Shown: positions 35,403 to 44,739 of the stretch, one piece after another
How the letters are laid out: each line of letters begins with the position of its first letter
Position numbering within the stretch: position 1 is the first letter of the stretch
DNA from: Tolypothrix tenuis PCC 7101
Lineage (GTDB): Bacteria; Cyanobacteriota; Cyanobacteriia; Cyanobacteriales; Nostocaceae
Assembly (NCBI RefSeq): GCF_002368295.1
Contig: NZ_AP018248.1
Coordinates: forward strand, 4,154,767 to 4,218,766
DNA length: 64,000 nucleotides
Reading direction: 5' to 3'
Position numbers and translations under genes: made by a program
Notes under the pieces: generated by a model
Seen by the model: the letters and a program-made list of their open reading frames with translations, nothing else
Told to the model about the DNA's origin: nothing
Databases searched by the model: none

Positions 35403-36887
35403 GTGACTAAATATATTCTGGCGTTTGACCAAGGTACTACTAGCTCGCGCTCTATTATATTTAACCGTGATGGCGATATGCTGACGGTTGCTCAGAAAGA
35501 GTTCACACAAATCTTTCCGCAACCAGGCTGGGTAGAGCATGATGCTGATGAAATTTGGTCTTCGCAAGTTGGTGTGGCTAATGAAGCCTTAGCGCGTATT
35601 GGTATTAAAGCCAGTGATATTGCAGCTATTGGCATTACCAATCAACGAGAAACTACTATAGTCTGGGATCGTAAAACAGGTAAGCCGATTTACAATGCGA
35701 TCGTTTGGCAGGATCGCCGCACTGCTGCTGACTGCGATCAACTGAAAGCAGAGGGACTTGAGACAACATTCCAGCAAAAAACAGGATTAGTAATCGATGC
35801 TTACTTTAGCGGCACTAAAGTTAAATGGTTACTTGATAATGTACCTTACGCCCGCGAAAAAGCCGAACGCGGAGAGCTAGCATTTGGAACTGTCGATAGC
35901 TGGTTAATGTGGAAACTCACTCAGGGAGAACTCCACATTACAGATGTCACTAATGCTTGCAGAACCTTGTTATTCAATATTCATACTCAGCAATGGGATG
36001 ATGAATTGCTGTCCATTCTCAATATTCCCCGTTCCCTGCTGCCAGAAGTGCGGAGTTCATCAGAAGTATATGGATATACATCCGAAGGTATTTTTGGTAG
36101 CCGCATTCCCATTGCAGGTATTGCTGGAGACCAACAAGCTGCGACTTTTGGGCAAGCATCATTGCAATCTGGTATGGCGAAAAATACTTACGGCACAGGT
36201 TGCTTTATACTGCTAAATACAGGAAATCAGCCCATGCAATCTAACCACAAGCTACTAACTACAATCGCTTGGCGCATCAATGGACGTACTGACTACGCTT
36301 TGGAAGGTAGCGTATTTATTGCTGGGGCGGTTGTGCAATGGTTGCGTGATGGACTGGAAATTATCAAACACAGTGCAGATGTAGAAGCCTTAGCAGCTAG
36401 CGTTCCTGATACTGGTGGTGTGTATTTTGTACCTGCGTTCGTCGGTTTAGGCGCACCTTATTGGGATAGTTACGCTCGTGGTACGATTACTGGTTTAACT
36501 CGCGGTTCAACTAATGCCCATATTGCCCGTGCAGCCTTAGATAGCATAGCCTACCAAACTGCTGACGTAATTGAGGCGATGCGCCAAGATTCCCAGCTAC
36601 ATCTGCGGGAACTGCGGGTAGATGGTGGTGCATCTCGCAATAATCTATTAATGCAATTTCAGGCAGATATTTTAGGTGTACCCGTTGTGCGTCCCAAAAT
36701 TACCGAAACTACAGCCTTGGGTGCTGCTTATTTAGCAGGTTTAGCGATTGGTTATTGGGAAAGCGAAGCCGAAATTTTGCAACAATGGCAAGCCGATCAA
36801 TGGTTTGAGCCGAAAATTAGCGCTGATCATCGTTTAAACTTACTAGACTCATGGCATCAGGCGATCGCGCAAACGCGACATCGGTAA
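35403..36887 (+). CDS. glpK: Glycerol kinase
   Basis: 494 residues. Phosphorylates glycerol to glycerol 3-phosphate with ATP, feeding lipid synthesis or glycolysis. FGGY-family signatures: AFDQGTTSSRSIIF at the N-terminus (phosphate loop), GITNQRETT, WQDRRTA, and the C-terminal DGGASRNNLLMQFQADILG. I choose GTG 35403 (MTKYILAFDQ) because CGGAG lies 9 nt upstream and the usual N-terminus is MTKY; a TTG at 35382 in the same frame lies inside the heptamer array. No glpF, glpD or regulator is adjacent. Confidence 0.95.
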   Translation: MTKYILAFDQGTTSSRSIIFNRDGDMLTVAQKEFTQIFPQPGWVEHDADEIWSSQVGVANEALARIGIKASDIAAIGITNQRETTIVWDRKTGKPIYNAIVWQDRRTAADCDQLKAEGLETTFQQKTGLVIDAYFSGTKVKWLLDNVPYAREKAERGELAFGTVDSWLMWKLTQGELHITDVTNACRTLLFNIHTQQWDDELLSILNIPRSLLPEVRSSSEVYGYTSEGIFGSRIPIAGIAGDQQAATFGQASLQSGMAKNTYGTGCFILLNTGNQPMQSNHKLLTTIAWRINGRTDYALEGSVFIAGAVVQWLRDGLEIIKHSADVEALAASVPDTGGVYFVPAFVGLGAPYWDSYARGTITGLTRGSTNAHIARAALDSIAYQTADVIEAMRQDSQLHLRELRVDGGASRNNLLMQFQADILGVPVVRPKITETTALGAAYLAGLAIGYWESEAEILQQWQADQWFEPKISADHRLNLLDSWHQAIAQTRHR

Positions 36888-36918
36888 TTGGTAATGGGTA
36901 ATTGGTAATTGGTAATTA
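36887..36918. repeat. Heptamer array (GGTAATT)n
   Basis: Four to five units directly after the glpK stop codon. Confidence 0.75.
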
Positions 36919-36941
36919 AGAATTACGACGGTTGCAAGTCT

Positions 36942-38498
36942 TTAAGCTAGACGTTCAATTAAGCGATCGCCTACACGTAAAGCATTGGCGATAATTGTCA
37001 GAGTTGGGTTAACAGCAGCGCTGGAACGGAAGAAACTACCATCAACTACATATAAATTATCAACGTCATGGGTGCGGCAATTGATATCTAAGACTGAAGT
37101 TTTGGGATCTTCACCAAAGCGACAAGTTCCGCATTGGTGCGCCACACCTTGCAAAGGTAGTTTTTTGCGGAAATAGAAGGAGGCGGGAATAATTTTTTCA
37201 CCGCAACCAATCATTTTTAGTACTTGCGTCCAGCGATTGAGTAGTCGGTTGTAGGCTTCGGTGTTGTTTTCGGTGTAATTTAACTGTACAGAATTATTTC
37301 TCAGCGTGACACGATTGTTAGGATCGGGTAAATCTTCAGCAGTCAGCCACCAGTCTACCGAATGAGTTGCGATCGCTTCAAATGTATGTCTTTCTCGAAA
37401 CGACAGCCCTAAAACCGATGGCGATTCTTGAGCAATCATATCAGCATTGACTTTGCCTAGTAATTGTACATGACCCATTGGATAATCATAATCTTCATCA
37501 CCCCAGTAAAAATCATTAATTGCTAGGGTTTTTTGAAAAGAGGTAGGATTGGATTTTAAACTGACTCCAATAATCGCGCCATTTTGATGCTTCATGAAGT
37601 TGCGTCCCACCTGATCGGAACTATTAGCCAATCCATTTGGATGCTGATCGTTAGCTGAACGTAACAACAAAGCCGCAGAATTAATTGCACCGCAAGCAAC
37701 AACAACAATATCACTAGAGAAAAAGTGAATTTCTCCGTTAATTTCTGCTTCTACAGCATTGACTTCTCGCCCAGAAGAATTTGTATGTAATCGGTTTACC
37801 TTAGCTTCGGTAATGAGCGTCACATTATCATACTTTTCTGCTGGACGCACACAATTAACATCTGCATCAGCTTTCGCATCTACTAAACAAGGAAATCCAT
37901 CACAAGTATTGCAACGAATGCAATTACTTAAACGACGATTAACTTCATTTAGCTTAATAGCAAGTGGCAGATAAAACGGATGATAGCCTTCTATTTTGAG
38001 CGAATCATGTATTTCTTGAATTCGCGGTTCATGTTGAATCGCAGGATAGGGATAATCTTCAGTTGCGCCTGGTTCAGTTGGATCTAAACCTCGCTTACCG
38101 TGAACTTCGTAAAGCTTTTCTGCCTCAGTATAATAAGGTGCAAAATCGCGATATTTTAAAGGCCATTCCGGCGAAATTCCACCCTTATGAATCACTTGCT
38201 CAAAGTCTTGTTTGCGCCAACGAAATAGCGCACCACCATAAACTTTAGTATTACCACCGACAAAATACCCTGTACCGGGATGAATAGCATTTCCTTTTTG
38301 GTCATACCAAACTTCGTTAGTATGATAGCGGTCTTTTTGCACGACTTCCACCGTATCCCAGTTAGCTTTTTCACGTGGTAAAAAAGCCCCACGTTCCAGA
38401 ATTAGAATTTTTTTACCTGTGGGAGCTAAACGATAAGCAAGTGTACCACCACCTGCGCCAGTACCAATAATGATGACATCGTAATGTGCAGTAGCCAT
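36942..38498 (-). CDS. GMC-family FAD oxidoreductase with a cysteine cluster
   Basis: 518 residues. N-terminal FAD-binding IIIGTGAGGGTLAYRLA at about 9-25. C-terminal GMC domain with HQCGTCRFGEDP and VDGSFFRSSAAVNPTLTIIANA, where the active-site His/Asn region lies. In the middle, NCIRCNTCDGFPC has four Cys spaced C-x2-C-x2-C-x4-C, like a ferredoxin half-site; GMC relatives of the alcohol or sugar dehydrogenase type carry similar clusters. It probably oxidises an alcohol or sugar and passes electrons on rather than to O2. It is the last of three same-strand genes: NDH-2, DoxX-like, GMC. Confidence 0.88.
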   Translation of the reverse strand: MATAHYDVIIIGTGAGGGTLAYRLAPTGKKILILERGAFLPREKANWDTVEVVQKDRYHTNEVWYDQKGNAIHPGTGYFVGGNTKVYGGALFRWRKQDFEQVIHKGGISPEWPLKYRDFAPYYTEAEKLYEVHGKRGLDPTEPGATEDYPYPAIQHEPRIQEIHDSLKIEGYHPFYLPLAIKLNEVNRRLSNCIRCNTCDGFPCLVDAKADADVNCVRPAEKYDNVTLITEAKVNRLHTNSSGREVNAVEAEINGEIHFFSSDIVVVACGAINSAALLLRSANDQHPNGLANSSDQVGRNFMKHQNGAIIGVSLKSNPTSFQKTLAINDFYWGDEDYDYPMGHVQLLGKVNADMIAQESPSVLGLSFRERHTFEAIATHSVDWWLTAEDLPDPNNRVTLRNNSVQLNYTENNTEAYNRLLNRWTQVLKMIGCGEKIIPASFYFRKKLPLQGVAHQCGTCRFGEDPKTSVLDINCRTHDVDNLYVVDGSFFRSSAAVNPTLTIIANALRVGDRLIERLA

Positions 38499-38527
38499 GA
38501 ATTTTATTCCAGTAAAAGAGAGAAATA

Positions 38528-38592
38528 ATTACTAATTCGTAATTCGTAATTCGTAATTCGTAGTTCGTAGTTCGTAATTCGTAATTAGTAGT
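38528..38592. repeat. Heptamer array (AATTCGT)n
   Basis: About nine AATTCGT/AGTTCGT units between the GMC and DoxX-like genes. Confidence 0.85.
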
Positions 38593-38648
38593 CGGCCTCA
38601 AATCATCATCACCAATTACCAATTACCCATTACCTATTGCCCATCCCA

Positions 38649-39164
38649 TCACATATCATCCATCGCATTATTAACAGCATAATTAGCCATTGCTTCAGTG
38701 CGGCGGCGGCTCATTTTCTGCTCATAAGCATCGTAGGCAATACATATCCAAATCAATGTCATGAAGAGGATATTTTTGTTAAAACTTTCTGCGCCATTAG
38801 GGAATAAACTTCCAGCGGGGATAATGCCAAATGCCAAAATGATGCTAAAAGTCATGAGAATTAATAGTAAACCTGTCCACCGTACCCAATAGTTAAGTGC
38901 AAACAATGCACCTACTAAAATTTCTGCTAAAGGTAATAACCAAGCATAAGGAATTGCAATTAATGAAGGTAGCGGCCCTATACCTTCCCAGCCCGGAGGA
39001 ATTCCTGGGCCAATTATTTGCAGTTTTTGTGTGATTACAGTCTGATAGAAACCGTTAGCGACATTAAAGTTGAGATAATTAGCAATCCCAGAAACGAAAA
39101 AGAAAAGCCCCATGATAATGCGATTGAAGCTAACAGCAGTCCGCAGGTTAAGTAAGTATTTCAT
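38649..39164 (-). CDS. DoxX-like four-helix membrane protein
   Basis: 171 residues. Four membrane spans: FNRIIMGLFFFVSGIANYL, AWLLPLAEILVGALFAL, WTGLLLILMTFSIILAFGI and ILFMTLIWICIAY. The PLAEILVGALF block and the overall plan match the DoxX/SURF4-like family. Relatives include the small subunit of a quinol oxidase and thiosulfate:quinone reductase, but most members are of unknown function. AGGAG is 8 nt before the ATG. It sits between NDH-2 (64 nt upstream) and the GMC dehydrogenase, which supports a membrane electron-transfer role; that is inference. Confidence 0.75.
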   Translation of the reverse strand: MKYLLNLRTAVSFNRIIMGLFFFVSGIANYLNFNVANGFYQTVITQKLQIIGPGIPPGWEGIGPLPSLIAIPYAWLLPLAEILVGALFALNYWVRWTGLLLILMTFSIILAFGIIPAGSLFPNGAESFNKNILFMTLIWICIAYDAYEQKMSRRRTEAMANYAVNNAMDDM

Positions 39165-39227
39165 TGATGTACTCCTGAAGATTAAATAAGGGTGATTTCA
39201 AGCAGAAAAGAGGGATGAGAGCAAAGC

Positions 39228-40643
39228 TTATTGAGGAGGGGGTGCAAGTTGATTGAGTAGAGTTGGTACCCCTGTCCAATGCAGATTTTGCTGAAATTGC
39301 GTAGGTTGAGCAGCGCGCCATACTAAGGGAGTAGCAAAAATCACTCCCGCCGCTAAGGTTGCAACCCCAGATAGCCAAGGCGTTTGCCCTAGTTGCATAT
39401 AAGAAGCAGGACGATGACGCTGGAATAATTCATCGGTTAACCACTCAGTTGTAATTTTGCGATTATGAGCGGCGTTTGGTAATAGTTGTAAGTATGTGGC
39501 TTCGCGAATTAGATGGCCGGGTTGTCCTGGAATCTGAACTTTGTTGAACAAGTTCGCCACGCCTTCATTGAGTCCCAGTTTCATCAAAGTCCCGCGCATT
39601 TTGATTTCTACAGGAATAGGCGATTTACCTTCGCGCTGACGCTGGATATTTTGCGCGATCGCAATTCCTTGTTGATAAGCTACTTGTGCAGTAGGTGGTT
39701 GCGGATCATCTCTATCTGCAGCACAGTCTCCAGCTGCAAATACTTCAGGAAAATCTGGAAGTTGCAATGTCGGTGTCACCAACAACCGCCCGCGATTATT
39801 TGCAACTGGTAAGTTCATCAACAACGGATTAGCAGTTGTTCCCGCCGTCCAAGCGATGGTTCCCGCTTGCAAAATTTGTGTTTTATTATTTTGTTGATAC
39901 TCAACACCATCTGCTTGAATTTTGCTGACAGCTGCATCAAACAGAAAGTCAACGGGAATTATACGCCCTTTCAACGCACGTTGAGCGGTACAACGCAAAT
40001 GGCTATTTACATCTCCTTTGAGAATTTCTTTACTGCGGTTAATTAGCACCACCCGAATTTCCGCAGCATCGCCGCCTAATTCGTCGTACCAAATAGGTAA
40101 CAAATCTGCTAATGTACAAGCTAATTCAATCCCAGCAGGCCCCGCCCCAATAATAGCAACAGTCAGCAGTAGCCGGCGACGCGCTGGATCTGAAGTTTGG
40201 ATTGCTTGATGTAGACGGTGACGTAAGTGTTTTCTCAGTGCGATCGCCTGTTCTCCAGATGTAAAAGGCATGGTATATTCTGCCGCACCAGGAGTATTAA
40301 AGTAAGTTGTTTTGCTACCAAGTGCTAATACTAAGTTTCTATAGTTAAAAATCCTACCTGATGCTACAGTCACTTGGCTTTGCTCTAGATGAATTGATTT
40401 CACCGTATCTTGCACAAAAGTGACACTACTACTTGCTAGTAGTTCGTTGTAGCGAGGGTAAACTTGAGCGCTATGTAGTTCACCGCTGAGTAGTTCATAC
40501 AACAACGGTTTAAAACTGAAGCGATCGCGCTGTTCAATTAAAACTATCGGATGTGTATATTTTCGCTGGCTAAGATGTAAAGCTGTAAATAATCCAGCGA
40601 AGCCACCTCCCAAGATGACTGTAGCTTGAGACGCTTGCTGCAT
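39228..40643 (-). CDS. Type II NAD(P)H dehydrogenase (NDH-2), FAD-dependent
   Basis: 471 residues. Two dinucleotide-binding motifs, TVILGGGFAGLFTALHL at about 8-24 for FAD and VAIIGAGPAGIELACTLADL for NAD(P)H, and the C-terminal FAD contact VFAAGDCAADRDD. A C-terminal amphipathic or membrane-binding stretch (WLSGVATLAAGVIFATPLVW) fits monotopic NDH-2 enzymes, which reduce plastoquinone without pumping protons. First gene of the NDH-2, DoxX-like, GMC run. The carotenoid/sulfide-quinone-like relatives share this fold, so the electron donor is inferred. Confidence 0.87.
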   Translation of the reverse strand: MQQASQATVILGGGFAGLFTALHLSQRKYTHPIVLIEQRDRFSFKPLLYELLSGELHSAQVYPRYNELLASSSVTFVQDTVKSIHLEQSQVTVASGRIFNYRNLVLALGSKTTYFNTPGAAEYTMPFTSGEQAIALRKHLRHRLHQAIQTSDPARRRLLLTVAIIGAGPAGIELACTLADLLPIWYDELGGDAAEIRVVLINRSKEILKGDVNSHLRCTAQRALKGRIIPVDFLFDAAVSKIQADGVEYQQNNKTQILQAGTIAWTAGTTANPLLMNLPVANNRGRLLVTPTLQLPDFPEVFAAGDCAADRDDPQPPTAQVAYQQGIAIAQNIQRQREGKSPIPVEIKMRGTLMKLGLNEGVANLFNKVQIPGQPGHLIREATYLQLLPNAAHNRKITTEWLTDELFQRHRPASYMQLGQTPWLSGVATLAAGVIFATPLVWRAAQPTQFQQNLHWTGVPTLLNQLAPPPQ

Positions 40644-41126
40644 AAGTTTATGAGTTGCTGTGAGTGAACTGCTTTCAGTATCAAGTTACCTAGCAACCCT
40701 TAAGTTATGAACAGCTAAAGCTTGGCTGAGAAATTTAATGGAATTTCCGATTTAGTTTTCACGATTTTCTCAGGAATTATTCAGATAAGGAGGGAATTGG
40801 GAATTGGTAATGGGTAATGGGTAATGGGTAATTGAGAAAATTACAGCGATCGCCTCACCACTTCACCAAAAAAATTAGGATAGGCATTACCCACCCTAAT
40901 TTTTCAGTATATATATTTATTTGGAAGCATCTAACGGGCTTATCACCACCCGTTCAGAATAAAATTCCCAGTCCCCCAATAAAGTTCGGATAAGTATTTT
41001 GCATCTCCCTCGTGATTTGGGAAAAGGGTAATGGGAAAAGGGTAAGGGTGAATTCAATCCTTTTCCCCTTTTCCCTTTCCCCCTTAACCGAACTGTATTC
41101 CCCAGTCCCCAATCCCCAATCCCTAC
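40644..41126. other. Intergenic spacer with heptamer arrays
   Basis: Contains GGGTAAT/GGGAATT units at about 40794-40836, GGGAAAAGGGTAA repeats with their inverse near 41025-41090, and CCCCAGT/CCCCAAT units next to the GH57 stop codon. It must carry the promoter of the NDH-2 run. No gene seen. Confidence 0.6.
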
Positions 41127-42716
41127 TTACAACGGACGATAAACACGATAGTTAATACTCGGGAAAATATTATCCATCAATTCGACTTTTTCTAACCAAC
41201 CACTATCAACTTTGCCAATTTTTACATCATCGTAAATTTTATTGAAGCGCATCAAGTGCGATCGCGTTCTTCTCACCGCATAAGGAACCATTGTTCCTGT
41301 CCGCATAATAAATGCCCAGTCGGAAGATTGTGCTAATAATAATTCCCGCGCTGCTTGGTTTAAAGCCTTCCATTGCAATTCATCTTCTGGTTCCAAGTGC
41401 GAGATTTCAATCATCCGTTCAGCCGCTTTGTGCAAATGGGGATAAATCCAAGCATTGGTATCGTTTAACCAATATTCATGGAATCCTTTGTAACCCCAGC
41501 TTGACTGCGAAGGACGACAAACTTGTTGAGTCGGCTGTTCGCGTAAATAATCTGCTAAGTGCGTCATGGCATAGGTTTTTTGGTCATACCATGATTTACG
41601 GAACAGGTAATCAATGAACCAGGGGCCTTCATACCACCAATGTCCAAATAACTCTGCATCATATGGCGAAACAATAATCGGCGGACGCTGCATTATCCCA
41701 TGTAGATGTTGAGCTTGTTGTTCCCGATTATACATAAAGTTAGCAGCGTGTTCTGCTGCCTTTTCTCTTGCCCAGTAAGGGTCATAAAGGGCTTTGTCAG
41801 AAAGTCCTAAGCCACGTCCAGTAATTTTATGATACTTAATACCCGTATTTTTACGCTGACCGTTGGGCATAATGTAGGGCTTAATATACTCATATTCTGC
41901 TTCCCAGCCCAAATCTTTGTAAAACTCACGATATTCTGCTGCACCAGGATAGCCCACCTCAGAAGACCATACCTGTTGAGAAGATTCGTGATCGCGTCCA
42001 AAAGCCGCCACACCAGTTTCCGTAAAGATGGGGGCATAGGTGCCAAACCGAGGACGGGGGCGGGCATAAAGAATACCATGTCCATCGGTGAGGAAGTAGC
42101 GCAACCCTGCATCTGCCAGCATCCTCTCGACACCTTCATAGTAAGCACACTCAGGCAACCAAATGCCTCTTGGTGGTTTACCAAAGGTTTCCTCATAGTG
42201 TTCACAAGCTACTTGAATTTGTGCCCACACCGCCTGTGGATACATTTTCATTAGTGGTAAATAGCCGTGAGTAGCACCACAAGTAATAATTTCCAGGTTA
42301 TTTGTATCTTGGTACTCCTTAAAAGCAGTTACCAAATCACCCTTATAGCGTTCCCATATCTGACGCGCTTCGTTAAACTCAGTAGCGTAATGTTCTGCTA
42401 AATACTTCAAATGTCCATTATGAATATTACGCTCCGCTTCTAGTTCGATCAGTTCTTCTAGTTGGGCTAAGTGTGCATCATAACGTTCTTGTAAGAGAGG
42501 ATCGCGGAGCATTGATACCAAAGGTGGTGTCATGCTCATCGTGATTTTAAAGTCGATACCGTCTCGCTTTAGTCCTTCAAATACTTTCAATAAGGGAATA
42601 TAAGTTTCAGTAATGGCTTCATATAGCCATTCTTCCTCCAACACATAATCACTTTCTGGGTGACGAACGAAGGGTAGATGTGCGTGGAGAACAAGCGCGA
42701 CGTAGCCTATAGCCAT
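41127..42716 (-). CDS. Glycoside hydrolase family 57, 1,4-alpha-glucan branching-enzyme type
   Basis: 529 residues. N-terminal ALVLHAHLPFVRHPE is the GH57 signature. The likely nucleophile is E189 in GIWLPECAYYEG and the acid is the Asp of SPYDAELFGHWWYEGP. A C-terminal helical domain (WAFIMRTGTMVPYAVRRTRSHLMRF) is that of GH57 branching enzymes and DUF1957 proteins. Members of this subgroup add alpha-1,6 branches to glycogen-like glucan, though some cyanobacterial and archaeal relatives have mainly hydrolytic activity. No glycogen gene is next to it. Confidence 0.9.
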   Translation of the reverse strand: MAIGYVALVLHAHLPFVRHPESDYVLEEEWLYEAITETYIPLLKVFEGLKRDGIDFKITMSMTPPLVSMLRDPLLQERYDAHLAQLEELIELEAERNIHNGHLKYLAEHYATEFNEARQIWERYKGDLVTAFKEYQDTNNLEIITCGATHGYLPLMKMYPQAVWAQIQVACEHYEETFGKPPRGIWLPECAYYEGVERMLADAGLRYFLTDGHGILYARPRPRFGTYAPIFTETGVAAFGRDHESSQQVWSSEVGYPGAAEYREFYKDLGWEAEYEYIKPYIMPNGQRKNTGIKYHKITGRGLGLSDKALYDPYWAREKAAEHAANFMYNREQQAQHLHGIMQRPPIIVSPYDAELFGHWWYEGPWFIDYLFRKSWYDQKTYAMTHLADYLREQPTQQVCRPSQSSWGYKGFHEYWLNDTNAWIYPHLHKAAERMIEISHLEPEDELQWKALNQAARELLLAQSSDWAFIMRTGTMVPYAVRRTRSHLMRFNKIYDDVKIGKVDSGWLEKVELMDNIFPSINYRVYRPL

Positions 42717-43384
42717 AATTATTCTGGGGTGGTACGTGGAAATTGAAGGTCGAGGGGTTTAGCAGAAATTAACAATATTTTAAGACTTTATTGGAGTTGT
42801 GACATTAATTAATGATTTTTTCTCTATAAAATATCGTTGCACAAAAAAATAATTGCTATCTCTACCAAAAATTTATGTTGTGTAGTGGCGAGAGACTGTT
42901 CGGTTGCTGTCTCATTCCGCCAAATCTTAATGATGTAGAACTTGCAATTCTCGCTGAGAATTACAAGTTCTAGCCCTAACGTCGAACTACTAAATATTAA
43001 ATATTGCCTGTATCAAAGCATATTGAGTCTTCAAGATGCCAGACTCTCTTAGCTCCAAATACTGATATGTTTCATCACCTGTAAGGCTTTAGTTTGACAA
43101 TTAATAAATAAATTTTATGGTTTGATGAAAATTGACAATTAAAATAAAACTGTATAGCTTTAAAGCTATTTACGCATTAATTTAAAAAGTTTATCGATTA
43201 GATCAAGTTAGTATAATTTTCCTATCAAGCAAGTAGTTGCATTAGGCAAGTGTTAGCATAAAGCTATCCTATAATGTAAATCTTGCCTACAAAGTCTTTA
43301 CTTTGTAGGTTTCCTCATGTTAATATGACCCTCATCAAAGTCTGTCAAAGCATTTATAGACAAAGTATTGCGCGTTTAAGCGGC
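42717..43384. other. Intergenic region with two stem-loops
   Basis: A 668-bp stretch with no gene. It contains the 37-nt hairpin at 42936-42972 and a second hairpin at 43286-43309 (CCTACAAAG / CTTTGTAGG), 75 nt beyond the rsgA stop. Neither is followed by a clear T-run on the minus strand. Confidence 0.6.
42936..42972. repeat. 37-nt near-perfect inverted repeat
   Basis: TAGAACTTG-C-AATTCTC-GCT-GAGAATT-A-CAAGTTCTA: 16 paired positions, one mismatch, a 3-nt loop. Not attached to a gene end. Confidence 0.8.
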
Positions 43385-44485
43385 TCATTCTTCACTGTCT
43401 TGGTATAAATCCTGCAACGCTTGCAGTTGCGTCTTGCGAGCCACACGACGATATTTTTTACTTTCTAATTTTGGTTCGTACTGAGCCTGACCTTTGCCTT
43501 TAGTTTTCAACTTCAGTGTAGATTCGGGGTCTGCTTGTTGTTGACGCTGAGTTTGATAGGCGATCGCGTCAGACAAAAATTCCAAATAATGTGGATAGCG
43601 TTCCCAGTCCCCCCGAACAACACAATCAGGCTCTTCTCGATGCAGACAATCACTAAACCGACAGCTACCTGTAGCTAACCGCGCTCTTGCTTCGGGGAAG
43701 TAATGCACTAATTCTTCGGGAGTACAATCAAGGTCAGGTTGGTTAAAGCCAGGAGTATCCGCCAGTAACCCTTGAGTGGGCAATTCAAATAATTCTACAT
43801 GGCGAGTAGTGTGGCGACCGCGAGCTAATTTACCCGAAACTTCACCAACACGCAAATTAACATTGGGCACTAGTAAGTTAATTAAACTTGATTTGCCCAC
43901 TCCTGACGGGCCAGCGATTACAGTAATTTTATTATTTAGACATTCAGATAACTGGTCAATATTTATACCATTTTTTACACTAATGAATATGGGTTTATAA
44001 CCCCACGCGACCAGGCGATCGCTAATCTCCTGTTGCATCTGTGGTGAAACTAAATCACTTTTGTTCAGGCATAAAAGCACATCTAAATTAGTAGATTCCC
44101 CTTTCACCAAAAAGCGACTTAACTGATACGGTTCCAAAGGCGGATCGGCGACAGCAAATACCAGCAAAATTTGGTTGGCATTAGCAATTGGTGGACGGTC
44201 TAACTCAGTTTGGCGGGGTAGTACATCCGCGATCGCCCCACGTCCCCCAGCCCAATCGGGTTCTTCAACGACAACGCGATCGCCCACCATTACCTGTTGA
44301 CCAATTTTTTTCAAGCGCGTTCTGCGGGTACAGAGAAGCATCTGGGGAGAGGGAGAGTCAGTGAAATGTTCATCTGCTTTTTCCTCCTTATCCCCTGCAT
44401 CCAGCTGTACTTGATAAAAATTTGCCTGTACAGCTAACACTGTACCGAGTAACTGTCCAGTAGCAAAATTAACTTCTCCTGTCAT
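43385..44485 (-). CDS. rsgA: Ribosome small-subunit-dependent GTPase A
   Basis: 366 residues. Circularly permuted GTPase that helps mature the 30S subunit. An OB-fold is at the N-terminus; the G4 motif LNKSDL comes before the P-loop GPSGVGKSSLIN, then DTPGF (G3); the zinc knuckle CRFSDCLHREEPDC is near the end. I start at ATG 44485 (MTGEVNFATGQLLG): it overlaps the stop of the TusA-like gene as ATGA, while the longer frame to 44533 has no support. An insert after the first OB strand (DKEEKADEHFTDSPSPQ) is acidic and probably disordered. Last gene of the grpE-dnaK-dnaJ group. Confidence 0.94.
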   Translation of the reverse strand: MTGEVNFATGQLLGTVLAVQANFYQVQLDAGDKEEKADEHFTDSPSPQMLLCTRRTRLKKIGQQVMVGDRVVVEEPDWAGGRGAIADVLPRQTELDRPPIANANQILLVFAVADPPLEPYQLSRFLVKGESTNLDVLLCLNKSDLVSPQMQQEISDRLVAWGYKPIFISVKNGINIDQLSECLNNKITVIAGPSGVGKSSLINLLVPNVNLRVGEVSGKLARGRHTTRHVELFELPTQGLLADTPGFNQPDLDCTPEELVHYFPEARARLATGSCRFSDCLHREEPDCVVRGDWERYPHYLEFLSDAIAYQTQRQQQADPESTLKLKTKGKGQAQYEPKLESKKYRRVARKTQLQALQDLYQDSEE

Positions 44486-44739
44486 TGGGCGATCGCCGGA
44501 CGGCGTACCAACAAGGAAAAATAACCAGCACAATCTGCAATTTGTTCCACCTGATAGCCCGCCATTACCAAGCTATCAGGCACTTGCTCAATTGGTTCCC
44601 CAGGGTCTAGCCAGACTTCTAGCAAACCTCCAGGTGGCATTTTTTCCAAACATAATTTTGTCCGCACAAAATTAATCGGGCAAGGAGTCCCGCGTAAATC
44701 AAGTTGAGCATCAGGAGATGAGAGAGAAGATAGCTGCAT
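44482..44739 (-). CDS. TusA-like sulfur-carrier family protein
   Basis: 85 residues, the TusA/YeeD fold: DLRGTPCPINFVRTKLCLEKM, then GGLLEVWLDPGEP. The sulfur-accepting cysteine would be C20. The classic motif is CPxP, and here it is CPIN, so the second proline is missing. Its ATG shares one base with the dnaJ stop (TAATG) and its stop overlaps the rsgA start (ATGA), so the three are translationally coupled. A role in tRNA thiolation or sulfur transfer is known for TusA but is not proven for this linked form. Confidence 0.85.
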   Translation of the reverse strand: MQLSSLSSPDAQLDLRGTPCPINFVRTKLCLEKMPPGGLLEVWLDPGEPIEQVPDSLVMAGYQVEQIADCAGYFSLLVRRPAIAQ

